This document shows, piece after piece, positions 11,461 through 22,754 of a DNA stretch of 64,000 nucleotides. The notes beneath the pieces are model-generated. The model was not told where the DNA came from. It did not search any database and was given only the letters and a program-made list of their open reading frames with translations. Numbering within the stretch: position 1 is the first letter of the stretch; every line of letters begins with the position of its first letter. Origin of the DNA: Mesotaenium endlicherianum. Its lineage: Eukaryota > Streptophyta > Zygnematophyceae > Zygnematales > Mesotaeniaceae. The stretch covers positions 62,001-126,000 of the forward strand of contig WELA01001079.1 of the NCBI GenBank assembly GCA_009602735.1, written 5' to 3'. The position numbers were made by a program, and so were the translations under genes.

Positions 11461-12790
11461 TTGAATCCTGCTGATGCACTCTCTAGAAGACTTGACTTGC
11501 AAGAAAGGAACTTTAGTCAGCATGCTGTAGATAAAGTCCTGTGTGCACTCACTTCACCAAAGGTGAAAAAGTCCTTCCTTGAACAACTTAGGAAAGCCTA
11601 CCTTTCTGACCCAACATTTGAGCCCAGCCCCACTACTGGTGTGTGTCGTGCTACTGCACTCGGGTATAAGCTCAAGGGAGGGGTCTGGGTGACTGAAACC
11701 ACTTCAGGCAGGCTGAAGCTGGTCATTCCTAATAACTTGGAAATAAGGTCTCTCTTACTGAGTCAAGCTCATGACAGTCTCCTGGGTGGACATTTGGGGC
11801 AGGCCAAAACTGTTGGCAAACTGGCAAAACATTATCATTGGGAAGGGTTGCCCCGAGAGATCTTGAAATATGTGCAGTCTTGTGATCAGTGTCAAAGACA
11901 TAAGTCTAGGCACACACCACCGGGAGGTCTCTTGCAACCGCTGCCCATCCCAACAGGACGCTGGGGAACTATATCCATGGACTGGGTGGTCACACTACCA
12001 CGAACGGCTNAGAACTGCCAACGAGCATGATTCAATACTGGTAGTCGTGGATAAACTGACAAAAAAAGCTTTTAAGGTGATTACAGATCATTTAGCTCTG
12101 ACCCACTTTCAGAAGAAGTCCAAGCTGTCGAGGAGGGAGAACTGCTGCAGCGTGATGCTGGAGCAGTTCCAAGTCCAGATCGACTACAAACCAGGGAAGT
12201 TGAATCCTGCTGATGCACTCTCTAGAAGACCTGACTTGCAAGAAAGGAACTTTAGTCAGCATACTGTAGATAAAGTCCTGTGTGCACTCACTTCACTAAA
12301 GGTGAAAAAGTCCTTCCTTGAACAACTTAGGAAAGCCTACCTTTCTGACCCAACATTTGAGCCCAGCCCCACTACTGGTGTGTGTCGTGCTACTGCACTC
12401 GGGTATAAGCTCAAGGGAGGGGTCTGGGTGACTGAAACCACTTCAGGCAGGCTGAAGCTGGTCATTCCTAATAACTTGGAAATAAGGTCTCTCTTACTGA
12501 GTCAAGCGCATGACAGTCTCCTGGGTGGACATTTGGGGCAGGCCAAAACTGTTGGCAAACTGGCAAAACATTATCATTGGGAAGGGTTGCCCCGAGAGAT
12601 CTTGAAATATGTGCAGTCTTGTGATCAGTGTCAAAGACATAAGTCTAGGCACACACCACCGGGAGGTCTCTTGCAACCGCTGCCCATCCCAACAGGACGC
12701 TGGGGAACTATATCCATGGACTGGGTGGTCACACTACCACGAACGGCTAATGGGCATGATTCGATACTGGTAGTCGTGGATAAACTGACG
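11326..12790 (+). repeat. direct tandem duplication, about 739-bp period, at an N
   Basis: 11326-12064 and 12065 to about 12790 are almost identical, offset by 739 bp (for example 11461 matches 12200, and 11941 matches 12680). They cover the RNase H end and the integrase zinc-binding region. The single N at 12010 lies near the end of copy 1, where the copies also differ by about 10 bp. This suggests two overlapping contigs were joined without merging, rather than a duplication in the genome. Confidence 0.8.
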
Positions 12791-13600
12791 AAAATGGTCA
12801 TTTTCATCCCCACAACTGTTAAAGTAACTGCACTCGAAACAGCGAGACAGTTCTACAACCATGTGGTATGCCAACGTGGGCTCCCTTCTAATATCATCTC
12901 AGACAGAGACTCAAAATTCACCTCAAAGTTCTTGAGAGCTTTAATGGGGTTAATGGGAGTCAAACAGCTGCTCAAAACAGCAAACCACCCTCAGACTGAT
13001 GGGCAGAGTGAAAGAACTAACCGAGTTTTGCAGGAGGTGCTGAGAGCATATATTAACCAAAAACAAGATAATTGGGATGACCTGTTGCCTCAAATCCAGT
13101 TTGCGGTCAACAGTGCGGTGCACGCGTCAATGGGCAAGACTCCTCTTGAACTCACCCTGGGTAGAGCCCCTAAGTGTCCTTTAGATGTACTGGGGGAGTC
13201 TTTAACTGATCCTGAAGGAATCGACAATCCGGTCTCCCTCCAGTTAACTCAGGAGTTTTCTGACACACTGTCAGAAGTCCAACAAAACCTGCACAAAGCC
13301 CAAGAAAACCAACAAAAATGCGCTAATCAACACCGTCGGGAGTTGACATTTTCTCAGGGCGATTTCGTCAAACTGCATTCTCAACACCTGTACCTCCTTG
13401 GTGTGGTCAAGAAAAAGCTTGGACCTGTCTGGGTCGGTCCATATTTGGTAGTGCGTTGTGTCGGTCAGAATGCTTACAAACTGAACATGTCAGCGGACTA
13501 CAAGGGTCACCCCGTCATGAATGTCTCCTTCCTGGAACCATACATCAAAGGTGATACACTGTTCACAGGTCGGTTACCTGTCCAACCGGGACCGGTCCCC
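11461..13600 (+). mobile_element. family C integrase region
   Basis: The zinc-binding HHCC part (H-x-GGH with CDQCQRHK) is followed by the catalytic core: the SMDWVVTLPR block with the first Asp, SDRDSKFTSKF, and HPQTDGQSERTNRVLQEVLR, then the GPYLVVRCVGQNAYKL C-terminal block around 13430-13490. The HHCC part is present twice because of the 739-bp repeat. Confidence 0.85.
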
Positions 13601-13614
13601 GCTGTCCGGGACGG

Positions 13615-13813
13615 CGATACTAAGGAATATGAGGTCGATGAAATTTTAGACGCTCGCTCGGTCCGTCGATTGTCTAAATATGTTATGAAGTACCTCATCC
13701 GATGGAAAGGTTACGATGCCTTTGGGGACACTTCGGAGTTTAAAGACCAGCTGACCCATGCCAAAGGGGCGTTGAAACGGTTCCACCTTCGGGCGGCTGG
13801 GGCACCTCCCTAA
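13615..13813 (+). mobile_element. family C chromodomain, copy 1
   Basis: It shows KEYEVDEILDARS, then YLIRWKGYDAFGD and an ending helix HAKGALKRFH, followed by a stop. This is a chromodomain fused to the integrase C-terminus. A near-identical second copy is at 14484-14657. Confidence 0.85.
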
Positions 13814-15283
13814 CAGTCTTTTCCGTTGACACGGGAAGGTGACAGGAGGTCCTGTCTCCATATAAGTTGGAGGGAGATGTGACAGTTAGTGACAGTTGTG
13901 ACAGGCAGCCCACCTTTAAAATCAAGTTGGAGGGAGTGGTTCTCTCTGATCACCATAGTACACACTCAACCTGCGCTCACACTCACTTGCTCTCTAAACT
14001 CAATTTTCCCTTATGTTCACTCACACCGAGTATTCCACACTAGGAACTCTCCCGATCGCGTTCCTCTTCATCAAGGGCACTCAGTAGCGGCAAAATACCA
14101 TGACTTCACTAACTGCATTGTGTTTATAATTGAGCAGGATGACTCAAAAGTCGGAACTCAAGAGGAAGAGAAGGGCGGAAGAGGCACATGCAGAATACTT
14201 GCAATTTCGTGGAGACATCGAATCATCTTCCATCACCGCTCGGGAATCACAACGACTCCAACAACAGCGGGAGGCACAGAAGAAGAAGGAGGAGGAGGAA
14301 CAGGCCAGACTGAGGCAGGAAGAAATGGACAGAAAAGCTGCAGAGGAGGCTAAGAAAGGAGAGGAGGAGAGGCAAGCTGAGGAGAAGCGGAAGCAGCAGG
14401 CTGAAGAAGAAGAACAGAGGAGAATCAGCAGCTACCGCTANNNNNNNNNNNNNNNNNNNNNNNNNNNNNNNNNNNNNNNNNNNGAGATTTTAGACGCTCG
14501 CTCGGTCCGTCGATCGTCTATATATGTCATGAAGTACCTCATCCGATGGAAGGGTTACGATGCCTTTGGGGACACTTGGGAATTTAAAGATCAGCTGACC
14601 CATGCCAAAGGGGCGTTGAAACGGTTCCACCTTCGGGCGGCTGGGGCACCTCCCTAACAGTCTTTTCCGTTGACACGGGAAGGTGACAGGAGGTCGTGTC
14701 TCCATATAAGTTGGAGGGAGATGTGACAGTTAGTGACAGTTGTGACAGGCAGCCCACCTTTAAATTTAAGTTGGAGGGAGTGGTAGTCTCTGATCACCAT
14801 AGTACCCACTCAACCTACGCTCACACTCACTTGCTCTCCAACTCAATTTTTCCTTATATTCACTCACACCAGGTATTCCACTCTTGGAACTCTCCCGATC
14901 GCGTCCCTCTTCATCAAGGGCACTCAGTAACGGCAAAATATCATGACTTCACTAACCGCATGGTGTTTATGATTGAGCAGGATGACTCAAAAGTCGGAAC
15001 TCAAGAGGAAGAGAAGGGCGGAAGAGGCACATGCAGAATACTTGCAATTCCGTGGAGACATCGAATCATCTTCCATCTCCGCTCGGGAATCACAACGACT
15101 CCAACAACAGCGGGAGGCACAGAAGAAGAAGGAGGAGGAGGAACAGGCCAGACTGAGGCAGGAAGAAATGGACAGAAAAGCTGCAGAGGAGGCTAAGAAA
15201 GCAGAGGAGGAGAGGCAAGCTGAGGAGAAGCGGAAGCAGCAGGCTGAAGAAGAAGAACAGAGGAGAATCAGCAGCTACCGCTA
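13640..15283 (+). repeat. direct duplication, about 843-bp period, around a 43-N gap
   Basis: 13640-14440 and 14484-15283 are near-identical: chromodomain end, about 310 bp of noncoding sequence, then the start of the extra ORF. They are separated exactly by the N run 14441-14483. Small differences exist between the copies. The layout fits two overlapping contigs or haplotypes placed end to end. Confidence 0.8.
14441..14483. other. assembly gap, 43 N
   Basis: A run of N inside the family C element, bordered on both sides by copies of the same sequence. Confidence 0.99.
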
Positions 15284-16649
15284 TACGGTGCTGGGCAAGG
15301 GCTTTGATCTACTCGAGGAGGCCTTCAAGTATGCCCAGAGAAGTCGCAGTGAGTCGCAGAAGGAAATCCTCCAGAAGGAAGGGGAGACATCTGAAAACTT
15401 TGACAAGTATATAGAGGTTGGCACAGGGCTCCTTCTCTACCACGATTTCGCCAGGATGGTAGGATATACCATCGGAGAGGCCAAGGCAATGGCCCAGGTG
15501 AACGAAGCAGGAGCTGTCTCGATTCCTGGTATCTGGGGGGCAGATAGGGTCATCAGGATGATCCCCATGGACGCGGACAGCTTCAAGGACTCAACACCCC
15601 ACAACAGGTTCAAGGCCATGTACAATGAGGTGGAGAGGAGGAGCTGGGAATTCTTGGCCAGAGAAACCAGTCAGCTGGACTTTGCAGGGCACTGGTACCC
15701 TTGTACTCTCAAAAAGACAGACGCTGCCTTCTTCCAAAAGCCCACTGATTGGCGGTGGATGACCATCAACATGAGGGACCAGCAGAATGACAGGGCGACG
15801 GATGAGGATTTCCTGACAGACCTAAAGGGGAACATAGTATTGCCCCCTCACATTGCGGCTTGGGACCCAAGATTGGATGGAGTCAGAGACTGCATGAGCC
15901 AAGAGATGCAGGGGGACAGAAGCAGGGCCCGAGAGTCATTCTCCAAAGGGAAGCACGCTTATGCCAAATGGGCAAGTAAGCAGGGGGAAAAGGACCTCTA
16001 TGCGGTCCGGACTCAGCAGCCCCCACCAGCACCCAAAAGGGGAAGGTCAGTAGGATATTCTTTTTCTCGGGAAGAGCTGGAGCAGCGGACAGAGGAGACC
16101 CCAGAAGTCTCAGAGGAACCCGGGGACAACGAGGAGGCGGAGTCGGAGGAAGACGAGGAGGAAGGCGAGGAGGAGGACACTAGCCCCGCCGTGATCCTGA
16201 CACCTGCCACATCCCCTGTAAGGGAGAAGACGGGGTGGGCCCCGCCGCAACTCGCTCAAGAGGAGGATATCACTTGGCTGGGGACTGCCAGAGGACAGAG
16301 CCCATCTCCAGGCAAGGAGACCCAGTCGGACAGGGCAGAGAGGAGGGCTGCTCGGGAGATAGCCAGAGGCCTGCCAGCATCTCCCTCGCAGAGAGGGCAT
16401 GTACCCTTGGCTCATGTCATGCAACATCCTTCCGGGATGCCGGTATACGTACCTGTCAGTTTGAGGGCTGCCCAGGAGAAGGCTGCCTCCCTTCAGTTTC
16501 AGACTGTGCAGGAGGAAACAGCCCAGTTACTACGTTCTCCGCCGGGTCCTTACACGGAACCCCCTTCTCTGACAGGTTTCAAAAGACCCCAAGACAGGAG
16601 GAGGTCGGGCTCCCCTGAGCATAGGGCCTCAGGGATATCTCCCTCCTAA
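14973..16649 (+). mobile_element. extra 3' ORF of family C (558 aa), unknown function
   Basis: An open reading frame of 558 codons follows the chromodomain and precedes the polypurine tract, so it is inside the element but outside gag-pol. Residues 1-105 are a very charged Lys/Glu/Gln coiled coil. Residues 105-330 are a mixed, probably folded part with several Trp. About 360-430 is a strongly acidic, serine-containing stretch. The C-terminal 130 residues are Pro/Ser/Arg-rich. I recognise no catalytic motif and no zinc knuckle. A truncated duplicate start is at 14130-14440. The ATG at 14973 is chosen because its duplicate is also the first in-frame ATG of the coiled coil. It could be an accessory gag-like or RNA/chromatin-binding protein. 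Its function is not known. Confidence 0.6.
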
Positions 16650-16721
16650 GGGCAGCAGGCTGGGGATAAGAGGGACAGCACGCTGTTACTAGTGATAGTG
16701 TTGTCGAGGCGACAACATGAT

Positions 16722-16734
16722 AAGTTGGAGGGAT
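16722..16734 (+). other. polypurine tract of family C
   Basis: AAGTTGGAGGGAT lies directly before the 3' LTR start, the normal place for the plus-strand primer. Similar AAGTTGGAGGGA strings recur at about 13863, 13924, 14707 and 14769 after each chromodomain copy. Confidence 0.65.
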
Positions 16735-17456
16735 TGTAATGAATCAGTATACTGGTCGATATAATATTCATTTAAATAATATAGTTAAATAAGTTCAGCC
16801 TGCTGAACTCTAGTTAATAATCAGTCTGCTGGACTTTATACTTAATATCAGTTTAATGACTTGGCCGGAAGTAGCAGGCTGAGGCCACCTTAAGTCAGCT
16901 TGCTGACACATTCTTTGACAGCCAGCTGACTTCCGTGCTCGGTAGCAGCGAACTGCCTTGATATGCATCTAAATACGACATGCTAGATGAATGGCCAGAT
17001 GACATCCCTATGATGGATGGCTATTCGGGATGATGGGAGATGGCGGTGGATTTGGTTAACCGAGGTCCTACCAACGTGGTTAACTCCCGGGTAGGCGGTG
17101 CCATCGCACTGACCGTTGAACAGTAAACTCATTCCATGTACATATGCTAGGCATTGCTCTCGAGTTCGGCATTCGAAAACAAGGCCAACTCTCTTGTACA
17201 GCTTACTGAGAGAGATCTGAATCCAAGGCGAGAAGCCATTGATACGCACTGTCTTCTAACCTTGCTTATGTATGAGTTTACTGATTTGCATTATTGATGC
17301 TAGTTTACTCTCATTTGACTGACGAGTATTATTCACTGCTAGTGCGCTGTCCTTTTGCCGTTAAAACAGTTAACGAAAAGTACCATAAAGATTACTTGCT
17401 GATATAAAGATCTTTATTAATTGTTAATCGCCTACTTGGTAAGTCGATTCATTTCA
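16735..17456 (+). repeat. 3' LTR of family C
   Basis: This 722-bp sequence starts TGTAATGAATCAGTATA and ends TCGATTCATTTCA, and pairs with 7256-7960. The sequence right after it (17457 on) is family B gag on the other strand. Confidence 0.88.
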
Positions 17457-18279
17457 GTTTTGCCACCTTGGGCTTGTGGCCAGACACATAACAATCAATC
17501 TTCTCCTCGAGCGACATGTTGGGGATCTCAAGAGTGAGGTCATGAAATCTGGATATATATTCTTGAACGGACGTTATTTGCTTGTGATGGCGAAGCTTTT
17601 CTTGAGCAAATTTTTCCGCATTGATGGGCATGAGTTCGTGTTGGAGGGCTTCACGAAAATTCACCCATCTTGCATATGATGGTGGGGGCACTTGGTCGGG
17701 TACGGGATGCGCCACAGCTTGATATACAGCCGCTTGATAATTATGCCACCATGATGTTGCTGCTCCTCTGAGCAAGGTAACGGCAAAAGGGACGTAGTCC
17801 TCCTCGAGTACTTCAAGGAAGGTGAGGTAGGTCTCCACTTGGTAGAGCCACAGATTCAGTATGGCTCCTCTCCCAGGATTGAAAGTGACTGGTTTGCCGG
17901 GCTTGATGAGTTTCCTTGCTCTTGTAGGCTTTTGTGGAGGCGCTTGAGTCGGGACTCGATTTTGAGCGTTGCTCGCAATAGGGGCAACTATGGCAGCCAT
18001 AGCTTCTCTTGACGCTTACACGGTTGCTTCATAGGTGGCCAAGCCCACTTGGTTGTGGACGGTCATTAGGAAGGCTGCCCACTCGGTTGCGGGAACTCCT
18101 TGTGGTAGGGTCAACTTTGCTATAGCGACTGCCAGGGGATTTGAAGGTACTCTTCCTTGTGGTGCTTCTTGTTGTTGCAAGTTTTCTTGAGTGGGCTCTC
18201 CCATCGGCGCAAGAGGAGGGTCTCTTGGAGAGGAAGGGCTTCCTTCGAAAGCTTGCTGTTGGTGTTGAGGATCGGCCAT
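17457..18279 (-). mobile_element. Ty3/gypsy family B gag
   Basis: It starts with an ATG at 18279, just inside the 5' LTR and primer site, with a Gln/Pro-rich N-terminus. It then has a retrotrans_gag domain with the W-x-x-x-V-E-x-Y pattern (about 17810-17860), SWWHNYQAA, and a FRExLxxEx-type helix region to about 17460. The family C element cuts it at 17456. Downstream protease and RT are not in the window. Confidence 0.8.
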
Positions 18280-18303
18280 CTTCTTGTGCTACCAAAGTGC
18301 CTA

Positions 18304-18316
18304 GCTCCGATACGAC
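18304..18316 (-). other. primer binding site of family B
   Basis: On the minus strand GTCGTATCGGAGC directly follows the LTR and resembles the tRNA-Met site TGGTATCAGAGC. This fixes 18317-18819 as a 5' LTR. Confidence 0.65.
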
Positions 18317-18819
18317 TTTAGTGAAACAGATAGATAAAGTACTTAGTAAAACAAAATACTTTATCTATTCAAGACAAGTATCTTTGAACACAAGTGGTAG
18401 CTTCTTGAAAGAGAGATGGCTTCTTGAAAGTTAATATATTTCTGGATTTTGGCAAGTACAAGAGTGATTCTGGAATGTCTTTCTATGTTCTAGCTCTTGT
18501 TTATATACTTGCTACATAAGTAATTTCTAGGAAGGTGTATGTTGATGTGTTGGCACCCAACACATCCCAAAACTTGCCACCTCTTTCTAGAATAATGTAC
18601 ACATGTCCTTTTGACCTAAAAATGGCACATTTGACTTTTGCCACATGGAGTTCTTCTAGGTCCTTCCTCTAACTTTGAAAATGCCTTAGGAGGTTCAAAG
18701 GACATGAACCAAGTCACTAGAGTATCTATTCACACTTGACTCCACACAATACTACACCAAATATATTTAAAAGTATTGAATTATATGCAAATTAATATAT
18801 TATAACTCAAATCACTACA
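18317..18819 (-). repeat. 5' LTR of family B, copy 3
   Basis: This 503-bp LTR has a near-complete match to 4174-4657 and to the outer parts of 2131-3249, ending AATCACTACA in window orientation. The gag and primer site lie to its left, as expected for a minus-strand element. Confidence 0.82.
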
Positions 18820-19207
18820 ATAGGTGTCACGAGCCTCGTAGGGAAGATAACACATGAGCGTGCCAAACACCTAGCGCTAAGTGAGCGCAAGCGTCTTGAG
18901 CTTAACGTTCTTGAAGTCAGCCTCGAACTCAGAGTTAGTGTCGTTCAGCTCACAGGTGCCTGGCTTGCTGCTGAAGCGGAAGAGGGAGGTGCTGTCTACC
19001 TTTGTATCCTGGTCACCTGCCATGGAGTACAATGGATCGTTGTGAGTCTACTGAAGCGGTGGCTCGTGGACGGCCGTAGGCTGAGGGGGCTACGGGTGCT
19101 CGTCCTCAGAAGGATCAGTGACAATACCTAGATTTGAGTCTGAGTCCTTGCCACTAATCCCTTCGTAGTAAGAATGATAAGATAGCCCACTACGGGGAGG
19201 CATACGC
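18820..19207 (-). mobile_element. family D Ty3/gypsy gag start, copy 2
   Basis: Read on the minus strand, the gag start is MPPRSGLSYHSYYEG, which matches the family D gag at 49215 (MPTRSGLSYQPYYEG). The similarity runs leftwards to 18820, where LTR-B copy 3 begins. Only the N-terminal gag part is present. Confidence 0.75.
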
Positions 19208-20275
19208 TGAAGATTCTAAATCCTTGCATGTAAAGAGAGATCATTTTAGAAGTAGGGAGCGTGTGCTCTCCAGAGTGAGCACCTCAAGATTGTAATTTGG
19301 TAGGAATACTACTAATGAAGTCTGGTTCAAAAGATCACAAGAAGCACATTATGATCTTCAAGAGTAGTCCTATGGCAGGGTTTAAGCTGTGACTTTGTTC
19401 AGCACTTGTGAAGTTCATCAAGTGAATGGAAGGCAAGAGGGCTTGCTCTTCACAAGAGAGAGACTAAGTGGTCTTGAAAATACAAGGGGTTAAAGTGTAA
19501 GCTGTACTGATACCTCTGTGGCTTACAGCTGGCACAGTTGACTTCTAAAAGATGTTCTTCTAAGGGCATCAAGTGCTATATACTCCCTGCGAAACCGGCG
19601 TTGAAGGCGGCAGATTTAATGCACGCAGTCATGCTAGGAGGCTCTCTTTGGTCCACGAAAGTGAAGGCAAGGCAAGTATTAGCTCTCCTATTGGCTAAGC
19701 ACAACACACAGCAATCAAACATAGTGCAAGGGAGAGGATGCATGACTCTCATTGGTGGAGCTTACCTTGACCAATGCTACCTAGATAACGCCTCAGAAGT
19801 AGATCTAAAGCGTAAGGAAGCTTCCTCTAGGAGTGAGTCATGCAGTCACCAAGTTATAGCTCTAGTGGTGCTCATATACTATGCTAATACATGCTAAGTG
19901 TACTTTAGCAAGCTCGCGGATTTGTACGCTAATGGCTAGAGGTCCTTGTAGTCGCGAAGAGCCAACAATGTGACCTTTGGGCATATTGAGTCACAAGGTG
20001 GCCCTTGGTGGAACTCCGCTAGGGGCCGATAGGTGGCGCAAAGTAGATCGCAAACATCTCGCTCGATACTTGACCGAATGGCGCGGAACTGGTGCCGTTC
20101 GGAAGGTGACTCGACGCCCTAAACTTTAGTGACTTGGAACGCTAGCAAAGGTCGACATATGAATGCGTGAAGCAAGGTCAAAGTTGGCCTTCCTAGGTTG
20201 ATGGTTGACACACGTGTGGCTCGGCTAGGCGCGGCGGTCCCGACCTAATGAGTCATGACACAGTCGCAAAGTGCT
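19208..20275 (-). repeat. LTR and leader of family D, copy 2
   Basis: The reverse complement aligns with 48168-49212. The outer end is TGTCATGACTCATTAGG, an internal TATA-like GAGTATATAGCAC lies at about 19570-19585, and a shared leader follows into the gag start. The exact LTR/leader boundary could not be fixed because no tRNA-like primer site was recognised. Confidence 0.7.
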
Positions 20276-20384
20276 GGATGACCTAGAGGCTATGCTGACT
20301 TGTGCTAAGTGTTGTGCCACATGGCACACTGTTTTCATTGGAGAGGAAGAGATCATGGCAGGATGTTGGGAATGCTAGCCGAAA

Positions 20385-22335
20385 ATCTAGAAATCGGAAA
20401 TGACTTTCAGCGATAAGGCAATATGCTCCAACTCAATGGTTGTAAGGAGAATTGAGCGGCAAAAACATTTCGCAAAAAATGCTAAATCCTAAAGTAGAAA
20501 TCATGAAAGGATCCACACTTGGTGTGAAAGACATTGAGTGCTAACCTTGAACTAGCCCGTGTCAGTGCAGGATGATCAGCAAATGGTCAATCAATGACCC
20601 TTTTTTAGCGGACACACGTATGAAGCTTGATCAACCAGAATTACAACCCACGTGCAGAGATGCACTGACAAGTTGACCACGCTAATGGCATGCGTGCAGG
20701 ACTACCGACACGTTGACCAAGTCGATGGCGCACATGCTGGGGAGCATCACACGTGCCCTGGTCTCGACACAATTAGGCACGACAGTTGTCGCGACGCTAC
20801 TAGTTGGACGCCGCAACATGTATGGCGCAAGTCACGGTTGTCTCAGGTACAGATTGTCAACATTGACCAAATTGCTAATATGTGCAAGTTCGACATTAGA
20901 AGTGTAACTTAGCCACACGTGAGCTGTGACTGCAACAGGTTACACCCGACTTCAAGCAATGGGTGGGGGATTGACGGGCACGTCAACCGCAAGGCTAACC
21001 CCATCAGTGCCTGCAAACGGTCTATGCAAGCAGCTGCTAAGTCAGGTAGAGCTTAGAAAATGGCCATCTCAATTGCTGCAGAGTGAGGCCACGCTAATAG
21101 AGTTGCTACAACGGAGTTGCCAGGTCGGAGGGATATGGGCTCAACGGCCACACCGACTCCACACGGTGACCAAAAGCTTAAGCAGTTACGCGCAGCGGTC
21201 ACGAGGCTGGCATGCAAGATGCCCTGACATGACATACCTTAAGCGTGATAATATTGAGGTTACATGCATGTAGGTGCCTGTAAAAGGCACGATGCTTGCC
21301 CATTCCACCTCATTCTTTTCTCGCACATTATGCTAGAGTAACAAGAAGGAGAAGGAGAGAGAGAAGAAGGAAGAAGGAAGAAAGAGCGCGAAGGAGAACA
21401 AGAAAGGAGTTCCCAAGACCCCTAGAATCAAAAGACACACGCTTATACTGACGCTTGGAGATTTTGCCTCCCTCTCATCCTTTAGAACATAGAAATAGTT
21501 TGGAGTGAGGAGTTCCCAAGAAAGGATATTTGAAGTGAAAGATAGGGAGTTCGCAGATAGGATCTGCTAGGAGATTCCAGTACAGGATTTGATCAAACAC
21601 CATAGGTATGCAAAGAGAATATAAATTGGTGATTTATGTGTTAGTTTTCCATATTTTCATAATTCTTGAATTGTTGTAAGCATGTGCAGAGTGAGCAAGA
21701 AAGGCCCTCAGTGAAGAACTGAGGAAGTCTAGCCTGCAGTGAAGAGTTGGCAGATGCGGCTAAGAGCAAAAGGTTCATGCCAGACCAGCATAGGATGCTG
21801 TAGATTCAGAATTTTGTGAGCCGGAAATTTTCAGGAAATCGGTGGGCAATTTTCTCTGAAACTTGGCATTGCTTGTTGAGTTGCTTAGACGTAATTTCTC
21901 CAAAATAGAATTTTGGTTTATTGAACACCACTCAACTTAGGCGAAAGCCAGTTTCGAAGGAACACACTTCTGTCTTTGTAAGGTAAATTGAGCAGCATAA
22001 ATTTTGCATAAATGTTACGTCTTGAATTAGGAATTATGGAAGGAACTACACTCCGTATGAAATGACAGTGAGTGCTGATTCCAAACCGGCGCATGCAAGC
22101 GCACGATGGCCAACAAACGGTCCATTGGAAACAATCCGGCTCCGGCACAAGTGTGAAGGTGGATCGACCATGTTGACGACCCACGTGCGGAAATGTCACG
22201 ACAAGTTGTGCAGGCTAAAGACACAGGCCTGAAATACTACCGACACGTCAACCAGGTCGGTATCACGCGTGCTAGAGAGCATCACACTTGCCCTGGTCTT
22301 GAAAGCGTTAGGTACGACACGCATGGTATGGGAAG
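20385..22335 (+). repeat. degenerate direct-repeat pair (LTR-like) and intervening sequence
   Basis: About 20390-20800 and 21965-22335 share diverged blocks in the same order, including CTACCGACACGT, GAGCATCACAC and TGCCCTGGTCT. Between them are about 1.1 kb with no convincing coding region and a purine-rich stretch (about 21338-21420, repeated GAAGGA units). The arrangement resembles a non-coding LTR element or two old LTRs of one family. I could not find target duplications or a primer site. Confidence 0.4.
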
Positions 22336-22754
22336 TCTCATCTGGCCTCATCATACAAATTCCATTTTCATATTTCAACGCTTGTCGAAGTGTCGTCTAT
22401 CTCTCTCGCCTGGGTCTGCGCTGGTCTGCGCCCTGAAACAGAGGCTAAGCTGCTCTTTATTCTCACACACCTCGCTCAAGCAGCCATAGGTAAAAATTTG
22501 ATGTGGTGCAGCGTGTGGGCAGGCAAGAAACTCAACCTGGAGAGAAGAAAACTGTTGGGAACTAGATGTGGGCCTATCTTCTGACATCTCTCCTTAGCTG
22601 TCAAACAGACGTTTCCCTCTCTGCTAATTTTTTATCCATAACTTGCGTCCTGTATATTACGCATCAACTCTGAGGTTGGAACGTCTTCTTCTGTCCTCTT
22701 GCACTCCTTGCGTCAGAAACTGTTGTTTGAGAATTTCTTTTCACCTGCACAAGT
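22336..22754 (+). other. 5' flank of the cardiolipin synthase gene
   Basis: About 420 bp lie between the repeat region and the chosen start codon. I see no clear TATA box or other element. The true first exon and promoter may lie here. Confidence 0.3.

Larger units (their letters stand above)
7256..17456 (+). mobile_element. Ty3/gypsy chromovirus, family C, full-length layout
   Basis: A 10.2-kb element has both LTRs (705 and 722 bp), a tRNA-Met-like primer site, gag, protease, RT, RNase H, integrase and chromodomain in Ty3 order, a long extra ORF after pol, and a polypurine tract. It lies inside family B in the opposite orientation. The flanking 5-mers (TAAAA left, GTTTT right) do not match, so no target duplication is visible. 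The coding region is broken in several places, and two blocks are duplicated next to N positions. The LTRs show many differences by eye, so the insertion is not recent. Confidence 0.88.
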
